From positions 282,756,521 to 282,820,520 of the forward strand of contig CM037876.1 in the NCBI GenBank assembly GCA_021292165.1: DNA of 64,000 bases. Direction: 5' to 3'. How positions within the stretch are numbered: position 1 is the stretch's first letter; the number at the start of each line of letters is the position of its first letter. Source of the stretch: Shinisaurus crocodilurus. Its lineage: Eukaryota > Chordata > Lepidosauria > Squamata > Shinisauridae. Below are positions 45,578-55,778 of this stretch, in pieces. The position numbers and the translations under genes were made by a program. The notes below the pieces were generated by a model, which saw only the letters and a list, made by a program, of their open reading frames with translations, was not told the origin of the DNA and ran no database searches.

Positions 45578-45810
45578 AGAGAGCCAGTGTGGCGTAGTGG
45601 TTAATAGTGCTGCAGTGGGACTTGGGAGATCCGGGTTCTAGTCCCCACTGGGCCATGAAGCTCACTGGGTGACTGTGGGCCAGTCACCGACTCTCAGCCT
45701 ATCCCACCTCACAGGGTTGTGAGGATAAAATCGAAAAGAGGAGGAGGATTATATAAGCTGCCTTGGGTTCCTTCCAGGAAAAAAGGTAGGATATAAATAT
45801 AATAAATAAG
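45578..45810 (+). mobile_element. tRNA-derived SINE (MIR/CORE-like), copy 4
   Basis: GAGAGCCAGTGTGGCGTAGT, GGTTAATAGTGCTG, GGGTTCTAGTCCCCAC, CACTGGGTGACTGTGGGCCA and a 3' tail GGATATAAATATAATAAATA. It lies in STON2 intron 1, antisense to the gene. Confidence 0.88.
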
Positions 45811-45939
45811 CAAAGCAATCCTATGCCCCCTAGACAGCATCTAGAGGGCCATAGGATGCTTCAGATTCCCTGGTCTGAGGTCGGAAAAGAACTCTGACCT
45901 TGGAACTGGGAATCCATGCTCAGGTCCCGTCCCCCCCTC

Positions 45940-46255
45940 AGCCAGCGCGGAAAGAACCACGCCAGCTGCTTCTCTGAGGTCATAAGAGCGACCTCAGAGA
46001 ATGGGTAAAGAGGGCATTCTATGGGGTGGGGAGGAGACTGGGTCCGCCAGGATGAGACGTATCTTGAAGGCACTCCGGCCTCCTTCCCTCCTTGTCTGAA
46101 GCGCTGCAGCTAGACAGCTGATATCGCCCGACTAGCTGATTTGCAGGGTACAGGAGCAGGGAGGTGAAGATTGCCTTTGCGCTCCTCCCGCCCAGCATAG
46201 GATGCCCGCAATCTTCCGAGTTTGGAGGCTTACGTTACAGGCATCCCCAGTGGAT
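45940..46255. repeat. intron 1 direct repeat, first copy
   Basis: GCGGAAAGAACCAC-CAGCTGCTTCTC, CTAGCTGATTTGCAGGGTAC, CCTTTGCGCTCCTCCCGC and CATAGGATGCCCGCAATCTT recur in order at 46683-46926. Copies are clearly diverged. Family unknown. Confidence 0.7.
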
Positions 46256-46590
46256 TGTGGCCAAAATCAATAATAAATTGATTTATGCCATTGTCATTGT
46301 GGTTCAGCTGAGTTTGAGGATCTTCCCCATTAACTGCTTTTTTTGACACAAGGTATTAGGGGGGGGAATCTTGTTGATTTGTTAAAAAATAAAATTAAGC
46401 GGTTAGCTTGCCAGAAGACAGGCATTTAACTTTTCAACACAGGTGTCAAGATTTTGAAAAGCATTGTCACTTTCTTAATGGCACATGCCAAATCTCTATA
46501 AGGCAAATGTAAAAGACTGTATTGGAGGTTCAATTGCTAATAATTTTGATTTTATCTTCCTATGTTTTAGCCTTTGTTCGGTTAATTGCC

Positions 46591-46629
<39 letters not shown>

Positions 46630-46653
46630 TATTATTATTATTATTATTATTAC
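46591..46653. repeat. (AAT)n followed by (ATT)n
   Basis: About 13 AAT units switch to about 7 ATT units, which makes the junction self-complementary. Confidence 0.95.
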
Positions 46654-46682
46654 AACAACAGAAATGGGAAACCAGTATCACA

Positions 46683-46926
46683 GCAGCTGACGCAGAAAGA
46701 ACCACACTGGCTACTTCTCCAAGGTTGAGAAGGGGTTTAGTTGGCATTCCGGGGGGCAGAGAGGGGAAGAGACCAGCGCCACCAAGATACAACATATCCT
46801 GGTGGCTGTCTAGCTATTTTGCAGGACAGGAAGAGCATGGATGTGACCTTTGCCTCCGCGCTCCTCCTGCTCTACATAGGATGCCCATAATCCTCCAAGT
46901 TCGGAGGGTTACAGGAATCCCCATAG
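46683..46926. repeat. intron 1 direct repeat, second copy
   Basis: ACGCAGAAAGAACCACACTG, CTAGCTATTTTGCAGGACAG, CCTTTGCCTCCGCGCTCCTC and CATAGGATGCCCATAATCCT match 45940-46255. Its right end is about 120 bp from the STON2 start-exon donor. Confidence 0.7.
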
Positions 46927-47045
46927 GTTTGCCCCCTTACTGATGTTACTTTGTTTACATTGTGATGACCTGTGGGTGAAAGGAAGCAATAAAACTGAAC
47001 TGAACATATGGCAACAGCCCATTTCATCAGAACAAAGGAATTTAC

Positions 47046-47133
47046 CCTGGGAGGTAACAGGGAGGTGCAGCCCATCATTGAAGGAGACCCACTCAGACTG
47101 CTGGGAAGCAATGACGGTGGCCAGCGATGTCAT
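47046..47133 (-). CDS. STON2: stonin-2, initiator coding exon
   Basis: Start codon at 47133-47131 in the context GCAAGCATGA (A at -3). The exon encodes 29 residues, [20 protein letters not shown] through PVTSQ, plus the first base of a Gly codon. The donor is CCCAGG|GTAAAT with GT at 47045-47044. The first 20 residues closely match the remembered vertebrate stonin-2 N terminus, and the first AP-2-binding WVxF motif (WVSF) falls at residues 15-18 as in mammals. The exon probably extends upstream as 5' UTR; a possible acceptor TGTTCTCTAG lies at about 47186. Stonin-2 sorts synaptic vesicle proteins such as synaptotagmin during clathrin-mediated endocytosis. The third WVxF, the NPF motifs and the mu-homology domain lie beyond the window. 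Confidence 0.94.
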
Positions 47134-47357
47134 GCTTGCTGCAGTCTGCTGCTCATCTTCACATCACCAGCAGATAGGAAAGTCACTAGAGAACAGACAG
47201 TCCATCATGCCGCAAAGTTCTTTTTCTCATTTGAAGCAGGGCAGCTGTCAGGAAGATGACAAGTTTACAGATATACACTTTGATTGTACAGATTCCCTCA
47301 TTGAACAAACAAAATAAGAGAAAAGAATACATGAGCATCTGTTTTCATGTACCATTT

Positions 47358-47516
47358 TGTGGCTCATGCTGGCTCAGCTTGTCTGAGTGTGGAAAGCTAA
47401 GCAGGGTCAGGCCTGGTTGTTACTTGGATGGGAGACCCCTCCTCTAGTTTCCTGCATTGAGCAGGGGGTTGGACTCGATAGCCTTGTAGGCTCCTTCCAA
47501 CTCTATAATCAATGAA
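47358..47516 (+). mobile_element. 5S rRNA-derived SINE with CR1-like tail, best copy
   Basis: CTTGTCTGAGTGTGGAAAGC, AAGCAGGGTCAGGCCTGGTT and TTACTTGGATGGGAGACC reproduce the second half of 5S rRNA (A box, intermediate element and C box). Next come CTCCTCTAGTTTCCTGCATT and GGGTTGGACTCGATAGCC...CTCCTTCCAACTCTATAATC, the CR1-like tail. The 5S first half is absent. Confidence 0.88.
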
Positions 47517-48211
47517 ATCTATGAATGACATTAACAACATTATATCTACAAATTACCCATGCCAGTTACCTGTGCCATTTACACTACCCTACCATTGTTC
47601 TTTTCTTTAAGAGTTTCTACAGGTGTTGCTCACATTTATTATTTATTTATTCTATTTTTAATCCTCCCAATAACATCAGCTATTCTCTGTACCCCTTCCC
47701 TTCGGTAAGGCTGCAATACTTGTATAATACATTGCAAGGTGTATTACACTTAGACCATTCGGATCTTAAGGGTGGATACTCAAGATCACTTAACAGAGAT
47801 TTGCTTCATCTGTTAACCACATTTTGATGCCAAACTACACATTAGATTAAAATGCATCTTTGGTGTTGTGTGTGTGTGTTCTTTAAAAGCAAAAACACAG
47901 AGGCAGGGGTCCCTGATCCAGATTGAGACTATGGTGTGGGTGGAGAAGGAAAGTTAACCCTTTCCCTCATGCTGTGGTCTCAAAGAACCACCCAGAGAGC
48001 TTCGGCTATTGGGTGGTATAGAAATGTAAATAAATAAATAAATACATGAAAACTATCCCCACCCCCAAAAAACCTTCTACTTGCCCCAGGAAGGAAGCTG
48101 CTATAGGCACCAAAACTCACTAATGTGGGCTGCTACCTTAGGCTCTGATCCTAAGTACACTTTGGGTGTTGTGTACCTGGGAAACCTGGGCCTTATGACC
48201 AGACAGTATTT
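47517..48211. other. upstream/5' intron sequence, little recognised
   Basis: A/T-rich tract at 47636-47660 and an L2-type tail at about 48000-48048 (GAGCTTCGGCTATTGGGTGG). Nothing else recognised. Confidence 0.5.
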
Positions 48212-48219
48212 ATCTAGAG

Positions 48220-48424
48220 CAGGGGTGAACCACCATTTGGGCCCCAAGGGCACACGCACACATCCCAGATCACTATTTTATCACTGAGAGAGATCTGTAT
48301 GTAGAGAGATCTGTATCTGTATGTAGTTTTTGGGGGAGCGAGTAAGGCGTATAGGTGGGGTGGAATTAAAGAGCAGGGCACCCTTGGGGGGCACCCTTGG
48401 GGGGCTGCAGGCTGTGCACCCCTG
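48220..48424. mobile_element. hAT MITE with 8-bp TSD
   Basis: Begins CAGGGGTGAACCACCATTTG and ends GGCTGTGCACCCCTG, flanked by ATCTAGAG on both sides (48212-48219, 48425-48432). It contains two tandem CACCCTTGGGGGG units near its right end and AGAGATCTGTATGTAG duplicated near 48290-48325. Confidence 0.92.
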
Positions 48425-48432
48425 ATCTAGAG

Positions 48433-49282
48433 TGTGAGAGAGTGCACAATTATGATTACTGAGGCTGCCAATATTTCATACTGTTCTGTGCCTGGTCTCT
48501 TTTCACAGTATCTTCTGCATGTATCTTCCTATATCTATTTAGTCTAAGTGCAGCAGGAGATTAAAATATATGGATGTTCCCTATTTGCTAAGAGTGATAA
48601 AAGTCTTCAAAACCAAATGGAATGTTTACATCTATTTGTGTGTTTCCACTGGAAAAATCAGTATCTCATAAACTAGTTCCAGTTCTGTAACTGTGTGGAA
48701 TTCAATAAAGCCAAGTCAACAAAGAAGATCCTTGTGGAACAACCAACACTTGAAGGATGACATGATCTTATGGTAACCACAATACTAAATATGGGGCCAA
48801 TGTTTCTGATGCAAGCTCCTTCCCAACATCCTCGACAACGATATTCTAATAGAGAATGCATTGTTTCCTATATCAGAATTTAAGCAAGGAGGCCCCTTTG
48901 TGGCCAGAGGTTTCCATTGGCAAATTGCACTTGCAACCATACCCCAGATATAATATCCTGCCCAGTCACCCACTGTAAGAGGTTTATGGGGCTGAGCAGA
49001 AGCAGCCAACCATGGAATGGAGCCAGCATTAAACAAATTGCTAGATATTCCTCATAATGAAAGACGCTTAAGAAGCAGGTGATTGTTCATTACATCCCCT
49101 GAACTGCATAAAATAGGCACCATAGCTTGGCAGTAGCTAAGGTGGCCACTGATGCATGACCAAAAAAAAGAAAAAGGAAAAGCATCACATACACAAAGAA
49201 CAGCTCCAAACAAGAAGGGGGCAGAACAGATTTGCACAAAATTGGCATGTTTTCATTTATATACATAGATACATAATTTAGA
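48433..49282. other. upstream/5' intron sequence, no firm feature
   Basis: A minus-strand frame at 48785-49036 encodes a W/G-rich peptide I do not recognise. No splice context or homology can be claimed. Confidence 0.4.
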
Positions 49283-49470
49283 AATTATAACTAAGTTAAA
49301 TAGAAATATAATACACCTCTCTAATGTGGGGAAGACTGTGACCAGGTGACCTGTGGAGCCTGCTCAGTCTGCTCTCCAGGTATTAACTGTGGACGGGCAA
49401 CCTCAAGGCCCCTGCTCTCTCAGCTTCTTATGGTTCTTGATCTTTAAACTGGACTTGCACTAGGCATCTC
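49283..49470. repeat. unclassified repeat shared with 43925-44050
   Basis: AAATAGAAATATAATACACC, ATGTGGGGAAGACTGTGACC and AGGTGACCTG, then CTCAGCTTCTTATGGTTCTT and GATCTTTAAACTGGACTTG. A further internal duplication, AGAGGACTGTC-TCTG, occurs at 49497-49545. Confidence 0.65.
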
Positions 49471-50054
49471 TTCAGATAAAAGAGGATGCTGCCAAATAGA
49501 GGACTGTCTTCTGACAGTCTTTCAAACAGAGGACTGTCCTCTGTAAAGTTGGACACATGGCCACCCTAGCAGTATCACTACTCAAAATTGTCTAGCAGCT
49601 ACCTTTTCACTTGGAAAAATAAAGAGCGTGTCCTGCTTAGAAGCCACACCTCCTGCCGGTAAGCTCAGATCCCACTTCTAGATGTGCGGTGGCTGCTGTG
49701 GAAACTGATTGGTGCGAGAAAGTCAATACTCTGCACACGTTTAGAGAAGCTCTTATTCAGGCTGCCCATAGAATTCAAAAATAACCCCAACAAGTTCCTG
49801 CTATGGAGCATGCAGGTGCTAGGAATTCATGCTTGCTTCCAAGCAGAAACTTCAGCTAACAATCAGTGAGCTTCTGATCAAATTTTTCTCATTTACTGTA
49901 TTGCTTGCTAATGTAAGCTGGCCATACTAATTCGGTGGAAATATCTAACTGGGGGAAAATTTTAAGATCATTCCTTTTGTGGAGGAGGAAGTCTCTCCAA
50001 CAGGTCTTCAAATGCTTGTACGCTCCTGTGGAACAGAAATGTTAGCAGGTGGAA

Positions 50055-50312
50055 ATAAGGTTCTTGGCCTTTTGGCTAAGATCAAGTGTAGTGTATAGAT
50101 TGCTGACTTCTTTTTGGCAGGGCTCCTGGGCCTTTTAACAGTGGCATGAGAGGCAGAAATTCAACTAGTATAGCTTCCCCAGGCATGAAGATGCAATGAT
50201 GGGGAAAGCTGTCCATTCAAATGTCATCTAGTCCAACACCCGGTCGATACAGGAAATCTACTCTGTTGAATTTCTGCCTGCTGTATAGCTGTTAATAGCC
50301 CAAGAACCTTAT
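50055..50312. mobile_element. fold-back element containing a U2 snRNA 5' fragment
   Basis: Bounded by perfect 13-bp inverted repeats ATAAGGTTCTTGG (50055-50067) and CCAAGAACCTTAT (50300-50312), with a second perfect inner pair AGGCAGAAATTCAAC (50151-50165) / GTTGAATTTCTGCCT (50265-50279). The left arm carries TTGGCCTTTTGGCTAAGATC and AAGTGTAGT, the U2 5' end. The right half read in reverse has GTGTTGGACTAGATGAC, a CR1-tail-like motif. Class unresolved. Confidence 0.65.
50061..50091 (+). ncRNA. U2 snRNA 5' fragment (pseudogene)
   Basis: 31 bases nearly identical to the U2 5' end (one C to T change in TTCTCGG). The rest of U2 is absent. Confidence 0.8.
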
Positions 50313-50589
50313 CCTGCCAATAATAAAAAAAGAGCAATCCTAGTTGGAAACATTAGTAACAGGAACGTGGAGATTTCTGAGTTTGAGCCATGGCAATGAA
50401 AACAGCTTCTGGGGTTGAGATCCAATGAACCCTGGCTCAAATAAAGCCCTCCTGGCAATTCTCCACTTCCTCCCTCTCACTACATGTTCTCTGTTCTTAC
50501 ACAGCTTCCTTGTTCCTAGCAGAGAAGCAAGCCGGCACGTTTTCTTCACAATTGTGAAGTTTGACTAAATCACTCTTACCGGTAACACA

Positions 50590-50705
50590 GTGCCCTCCAG
50601 ATGTTTTGGACTACAACTCCCATAAGCACCAACCATTGCCCATGCCAGCTGGGGCTACTGGAAATTGTAGTCCAAAACATCTGGAGGGCACCAGGTTGCC
50701 CACCC
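50590..50705. mobile_element. palindromic MITE family B-like, diverged
   Basis: CAGTGCCCTCCAGATGTTTT ... AAAACATCTGGAGGGCAC fold back. The inner arms have GGACTACAACTCCCATAAGC and GGAAATTGTAGTCC. Outer duplication not resolved. Confidence 0.75.
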
Positions 50706-50715
50706 TTTACACTGC

Positions 50716-52112
50716 TGTAAAATGCAAGTGAATAAAAAAATCTGTCTCAGACCAGTACAAACTGTGCTTTAAACAAGTAGGATAGATATAGTGACTTCTG
50801 TTCAAGACATTTAAGGTCACAGGCAGCGTGTGTTTCTTTCTGGTTTTGCCCTTGAGACAGGGAGGGATAAATTGACCTCAATATTTTGCTGGGTTTTTTT
50901 CCCCACCTGACCAATCCGAAATGTTGTTTTGGCTTACTTGAATAACTGTAATGTGAGTAATTTTCAAATAGAGCACTGGCCTCTCCCAAGTAGCCTCAGC
51001 AAGAAAGTCCTGCAGGAAATCTGAAGGGGGCAGGACATGAAGCAAAACATTTCATCTAGAGTTTCACAAACCCAGGGAGCCTAAAAGAAGCATCTCCCTT
51101 CCTTTCCTTTCAATGTCCATGAAAACCTCTGACAGGAGACAGGAAGATGGACAAATGTAAAATGGATTCCCCCCTCAAGTTTGACAGTGTTTCCTCCGTT
51201 TCTACTTCTATAAAATGTCCATACCATACATATCCCTCCCACAATAAAAAATAAAATTGATCAAGGCTGAGAGTTTAAGGAGGAAAACAAGGGGCGGGGG
51301 GAGAAGAAAATTATGTTGGGCAGGTTGATTTGTTACTGCTGAATTCTTCTATCATTCCACATTGCTTCTAGGCTGAAGGGAGCAGCAAGTGTGACTGGGT
51401 AGAGAGCATTTGAGTTGCACTCCCTGTGTTCATGTTAGTAATGCCTAAACAAGGGCTAGCTATTTCATCTACACAATGAAAATGGCTCTTTGTGCCTGAA
51501 ATAGTCTAATGGGACAGTACCTAACCACAAAGTCGACTCATAAAATATGAGCAAGACCCTAATGACCCTGTGAGTCACAGTGCCAACACGGTAGCTCACA
51601 GGGTTGGGTGGCACTGGCAAATAAGTCTTTCATAAGAGGAAGAGTTATACTTACGGAATAACTCTTCCTCCTTTGTAAACACTGGGATCTAACCCAACCA
51701 AAGGCTCACACTGGAGCAGTCATGAACACCGCAGTACTAATGTCCCCCTTAAGTCTCTCATAGAGATCCGAAGACATTTTAATGCCTGAAGCAGAAAGTT
51801 CAAGTTGTTCTCTCTCCCTTCCCCAGTCAGGCCCGGTGTCAGCATGCAGCATCCTCAGGAAGCTGCCAAGGCGCACTGCTGGCACATGCCCTGGGGCTCC
51901 TTTTCAACAAAATATCATGCTGTGCAGCAGGGTCTAGGGAACGCCATTTTAATTTTCTCCACTGCCCCCAATAAAGCGTTGCTTCCCACTGGGGGCTGCC
52001 ATTTGAATTCCCTACAATACCCCAGAATAACACTACATTGAAGACATTGTGGGAAATTAAAATGCTGGCTCCCATCAGAGCAATTACTATAGTTACAAAA
52101 AGCCAAGGCCAG
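50716..52112. other. upstream/5' intron sequence, no feature recognised
   Basis: No exon, RNA gene or recognisable repeat. Confidence 0.45.
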
Positions 52113-52318
52113 CGTGATCAAAATAATTCCAATAATTCTAGTAGTCACCAAAGGCAGTCCTACGTACAATGCATCACAATAGGCTAACCTGGATGTTACT
52201 AGAGCAAGAGCACGGGTAACATTGGTCCACACTATCTCTGTCCAGCTTCAGCTAGTGAAAGCCAATTCATGCCAAAGATGCCATTTGCCACCGTGATCAA
52301 AATAATTCCAATAATTCT
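52113..52318 (-). mobile_element. L2 internal fragment between 27-bp direct repeats
   Basis: CGTGATCAAAATAATTCCAA with TAATTCT is perfectly repeated at 52113-52139 and 52292-52318. Between them, minus-strand TSRLAYCDALYVGLPL matches the conserved C-terminal L2 ORF2 segment (SSRLDYCNALYVGLPL in the copy at 57781-59547). Probably a retrotransposition-type duplication. Confidence 0.65.
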
Positions 52319-53039
52319 TTTAACTTAACAAATTTCTATTAATTACAAATGAACATTGAATACAATGTATATATTTCAATTTTTTCAATTCCTTCAATTA
52401 CGTATTTCAATTTTTTCAAAACAATTATTTCAATTTTTTCAAAACAATTTCAATTTTTTTCAAAAGTCCTGGCTATCCAGGATAAAGTCCTTCCTATATC
52501 CACCGTTGTTTTTTCTTATTTCTTTTTTCTTCTTACAAATGGTTAACAGACCACCAGGTTATATGTAGTATATGTAGTATCTCCCATCAGAGAGCTGTTC
52601 CCACTCCCACTACCAGGGGGCCCACCCAAGGACCCTTAACCAAGAGCTGGTCCCGCACCAAATAGTGCTAAAATGAAAAATTATTCTTCTTTTACCATTC
52701 TAGGGACACCATTTGGACCAACAACAGGCAGCAAATTTTAGATACCCTTCAAGGGAGCAAAGCATCAGTTCATTTATCACTATTTCACGCATGCAAGACA
52801 TCACTCAAGATCACTGTCATCACGTGATGCACATTCTCAGCTAAACTGCCCTTTCTCTTAAACTCTTGAGGAGTGGAGATTCAAGCCCAAAATCCGTGTT
52901 TTAAAAAACTACCAGCACAATAAACAACCAATTTAAAGCAGTAGGGGCTAGAAACAGGCATCAGATGAAGAACTAAAAGTATAAAGGTAAAACTACTTAC
53001 AACACAGCATAGCAGCAGATACACAGCATAACATCTGTA
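52319..53039. other. A/T-rich sequence with a short tandem repeat
   Basis: ATTTCAATTTTTTCAAAACA-like units are repeated about four times at 52372-52462. Nothing else recognised. Confidence 0.5.
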
Positions 53040-53420
53040 AGACTTAAAGCCCTAAATGGCTTGGGACCTGTGTGCCTTCTCCCATATGTGCCTGCCTGTA
53101 GACTCCATTTAACATCTGTGGTCCTGTTTTGGGTCCTCCCACCGACCTGAGGTTGGCAGGTGGCCGAGGAAAAGAGTTGTTTTGGTGCCAATACGCTGGA
53201 ACACCTTCACTAGCGAGGCCTGTATGGCCCCATCATATACCTTCTGACATCTGGTGAAGACCTGGCTCTTTAAAGAGGGGAAAGCTGAACCCATAATCCG
53301 TTCTGTTTTCCGATTCTATTATTACAATATTTTATCATGATGTTTGATATTATCTTGATTATTTGTATCTCTTCACTGTTCGCCTCTTTGAATTCTCCTA
53401 GTGGAAGGAAAATGAGATAG
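53040..53420 (+). mobile_element. L2 LINE 3' region, old copy
   Basis: TTAAAGCCCTAAATGGCTTG, GGTGAAGACCTGGCTCTTTA and GCCTCTTTGAATTCTC correspond to the C-terminal ORF2 and 3' UTR of the L2 copy at 54751. Many frameshifts. Confidence 0.7.
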
Positions 53421-53782
53421 ACATTTCTAAAACATAAAAAGATACACAATAAAAGAGAGGGTTGCAGAACAGACTTAATAAGAATTCCCTGCCACTTTGC
53501 AGGTATGAATCCTGGCATCCTTAAACATGTGTGAAGAAGCTCAATGCAAGGCTCCCAGGTACATGTTCAGGAGTGTTTAAATGACATTTGGGTGTTTTAA
53601 TGACATTTTTTGCCCGTTATGTATTGGCTGCAGGAAACAGTGTAACACTTGTAGACTTGCCATATAAACGTATAGCTCTTTTTAGATTTCTTGAGGTCCA
53701 ACTATTTTCAATAGTTGTCCGATGCACCAAATCCTACAGCTTCTATTTAACTGTACAAAGGCAAATCGAAGTTTGTGCTATA

Positions 53783-54041
53783 CAGTAATACCTTAGATTG
53801 CAAGTAACTTGGTCTGAGAGCGTTTTGCAAGACAAGCAAAAAAAATTAACATTTTTTGACTTGATAAACAAGCGACGTCTTGCAAGACAAGTGTAGGGAT
53901 GTAACTGCTCGCCTCGAGTGGGCGTAGCAGGCCGAAATCGGCCCCGCACACACCCGCCAGACACTCGCTTTGATATAAGAGTGTTTTGGATTACAAGCAT
54001 GGTTACGGAACAAATTATGCTCTCAATCCAAGGTATTACTG
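53783..54041 (-). mobile_element. pogo/Tigger-like MITE, copy 2 (longer subfamily)
   Basis: CAGTAATACCTTAGATTGCA ... CAATCCAAGGTATTACTG with TA on both sides (53781-53782, 54042-54043). It contains the extra block GGGATGTAACTGCTCGCCTC also seen at 14716. Confidence 0.85.
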
Positions 54042-54454
54042 TATTGCAGCACCTCAGTGGGAAACGATGTAGGGCCATGTATCTGTGCTCAGCTTGTTGT
54101 TTAAAGCTTTCCCAAAGCTACCCAAGTATTAAAATAAGAAACACCAACAAAACACAACACAGGCCACTCTTTGGAAGCAGCATCAGAGGCTGTTGACAGC
54201 CCAGAATATGTCCTATCACTGAAGTTCAACACTTTTGCCATGATATACTTGGGCTGCACAAGGATGGGAGAGAAGAGACCTAGTACAAGTCAGAGGCACC
54301 TGATGAAATAGGAGCTTCTATGCTACAATACAACACAGTATGTTTATGGGCCTTTAAGGTGATTCCTTGTTGTATTTCCATTGGGTTCATTGACCACCAA
54401 GATGAACTAACAAGTTTCATAAGACCCTTACAGCATGCTTACCGAGAATTCAGA

Positions 54455-55216
54455 CATATTATGCCAGTGCTTTCTCATCTGCACTGGCTGCCAGTCTGTT
54501 TCCGGGCCCGATTCAAAGTGCTGGTGCTAACATTTAAAGCACCAGCACTTTGAATCAGGCCCGGAAACAGACTGGCAGCCAGTGCTCTAGTTATGCAAAT
54601 GTACTAAATCTTAAGATTTAGTTATAAATATTAACTTGTAAATTTGCAGGTAATACTGTATGTATTCAGATGTGGTATGTCTTTCTTTTGTTTGTTTTTT
54701 GTTGCTCATTGTAAAGGCCTTTGGCTATACACAATAAATTAATTGATGAACATTTAAAGCCCTAAACGGCTTGGGGCCAGGGTATCTGAAGGATCGTCTC
54801 CTCCCATATGTTCCTGCCAGGACACTAAGATCTGCATCAGCGGTCCTTCTCCAAGAGCCCCTGCCAAAGGAAGTGAGGCAGGTGGCTATCAGGAGGAGGG
54901 CCTTTTCTGCTGTGGCACCCCGGTTATGGAATGAGCTCCCCAAAGAGGTTCTCCTGGTGCCTACTTTGTATTCTTTCCGGCACCAGGTGAAGACCTTTCT
55001 GTTCTCCCAGGCATTTTAATCATTTTAATCATTTTAATCTTGTAGTTGTTTTTAATTCCATTAGTGTAACTGCTGCTGCTAGCTCTGCTGTTTGTTTTTA
55101 ATCTGTGGTTTTAAATTTTATATTGTATTTTATGATTTTAACTGTTGTAAACCGCCCAGAGAACTTCGGCTATTGGGTGGAATAAAAATATAATAAATAA
55201 ATAAATAAATAAATAA
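54455..55216 (+). mobile_element. L2 LINE 3' end, with internal insertion
   Basis: Plus-strand C terminus of L2 ORF2: HLHWLPVCFRARFKVLVLTF at 54475-54535, then after about 210 bp of inserted or duplicated DNA the frame resumes at 54751 (GLGPGYLKDRLLPYVPARTL, RRRAFSAVAPRLWNELPK, SFRHQVKTFLF) and stops at 55017. A 3' UTR with AAACCGCCCAGAGAACTTCG and an (AATAA)n tail ends at 55216. Homologous to, but a different subfamily from, 57781-59547. CATTTAAAGC lies at both edges of the inserted DNA. Confidence 0.85.
54481..54585. repeat. 48-bp inverted duplication (snap-back) in L2
   Basis: Arms 54481-54528 and 54538-54585 are complementary at 47 of 48 positions, separated by the 9-base loop AACATTTAA. 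The single difference is a CpG to TpG type change. The left arm is in-frame L2 ORF2, so the right arm is its inverted copy. Confidence 0.92.
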
Positions 55217-55778
55217 ATTCAGCCCCACTGTGTGTTTAGAATTGTGGCTCTAGAGGGATTTAACTAGGTACTATAGCACAACAAAACAGGAGGGGAATCC
55301 AAACACATTACATAACTGCAAGCAATGTTCTCCTGTGAAATCACTTCATCAGAGCGGTGGCAGGAAACTATTGCTTGGACCATTAAAAATAAAATCCGGT
55401 TGTGAAAAGAATCAGCTTGAAACATTACTTATTGAGCCTTGGTGTTTAACACTAATGCTGCATTAATTATGCATGCAAAATATTTTCATGTTACATAACC
55501 GAACTGCAAATGCAATTATGGTTTTTCTACACCCTGGAAAGACACAGCTAGTTTGTCAAGGCAAAAAAAAAAAGTTACCTCTCCATGGTATAATCTCACT
55601 AGCACTGAGATGTTTCTGTAGATCCACATAAGCCATTTGTTGGTGTGAATGCTGGATCACACAGCGAAGGGCCACATCAGTTATTCACATGGCAAAACAT
55701 AGTCAGAGGCCTTGGGTTTGACCTCCTGCAATAACATTTGTATAAACTTGAATGAGAATTTGAGTTTTATATTCCTAC
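55217..55778. other. upstream/5' intron sequence, no feature recognised
   Basis: No exon or repeat recognised. Confidence 0.4.

Noticed and set aside
47358..47516. 5S rRNA gene
   Set aside because: The first half of 5S rRNA is missing and the sequence runs into a CR1-like tail.
48785..49036. 83-codon minus frame (W/G-rich) as a retrocopy
   Set aside because: I could not match it to any family from memory and there is no poly(A) or TSD evidence.
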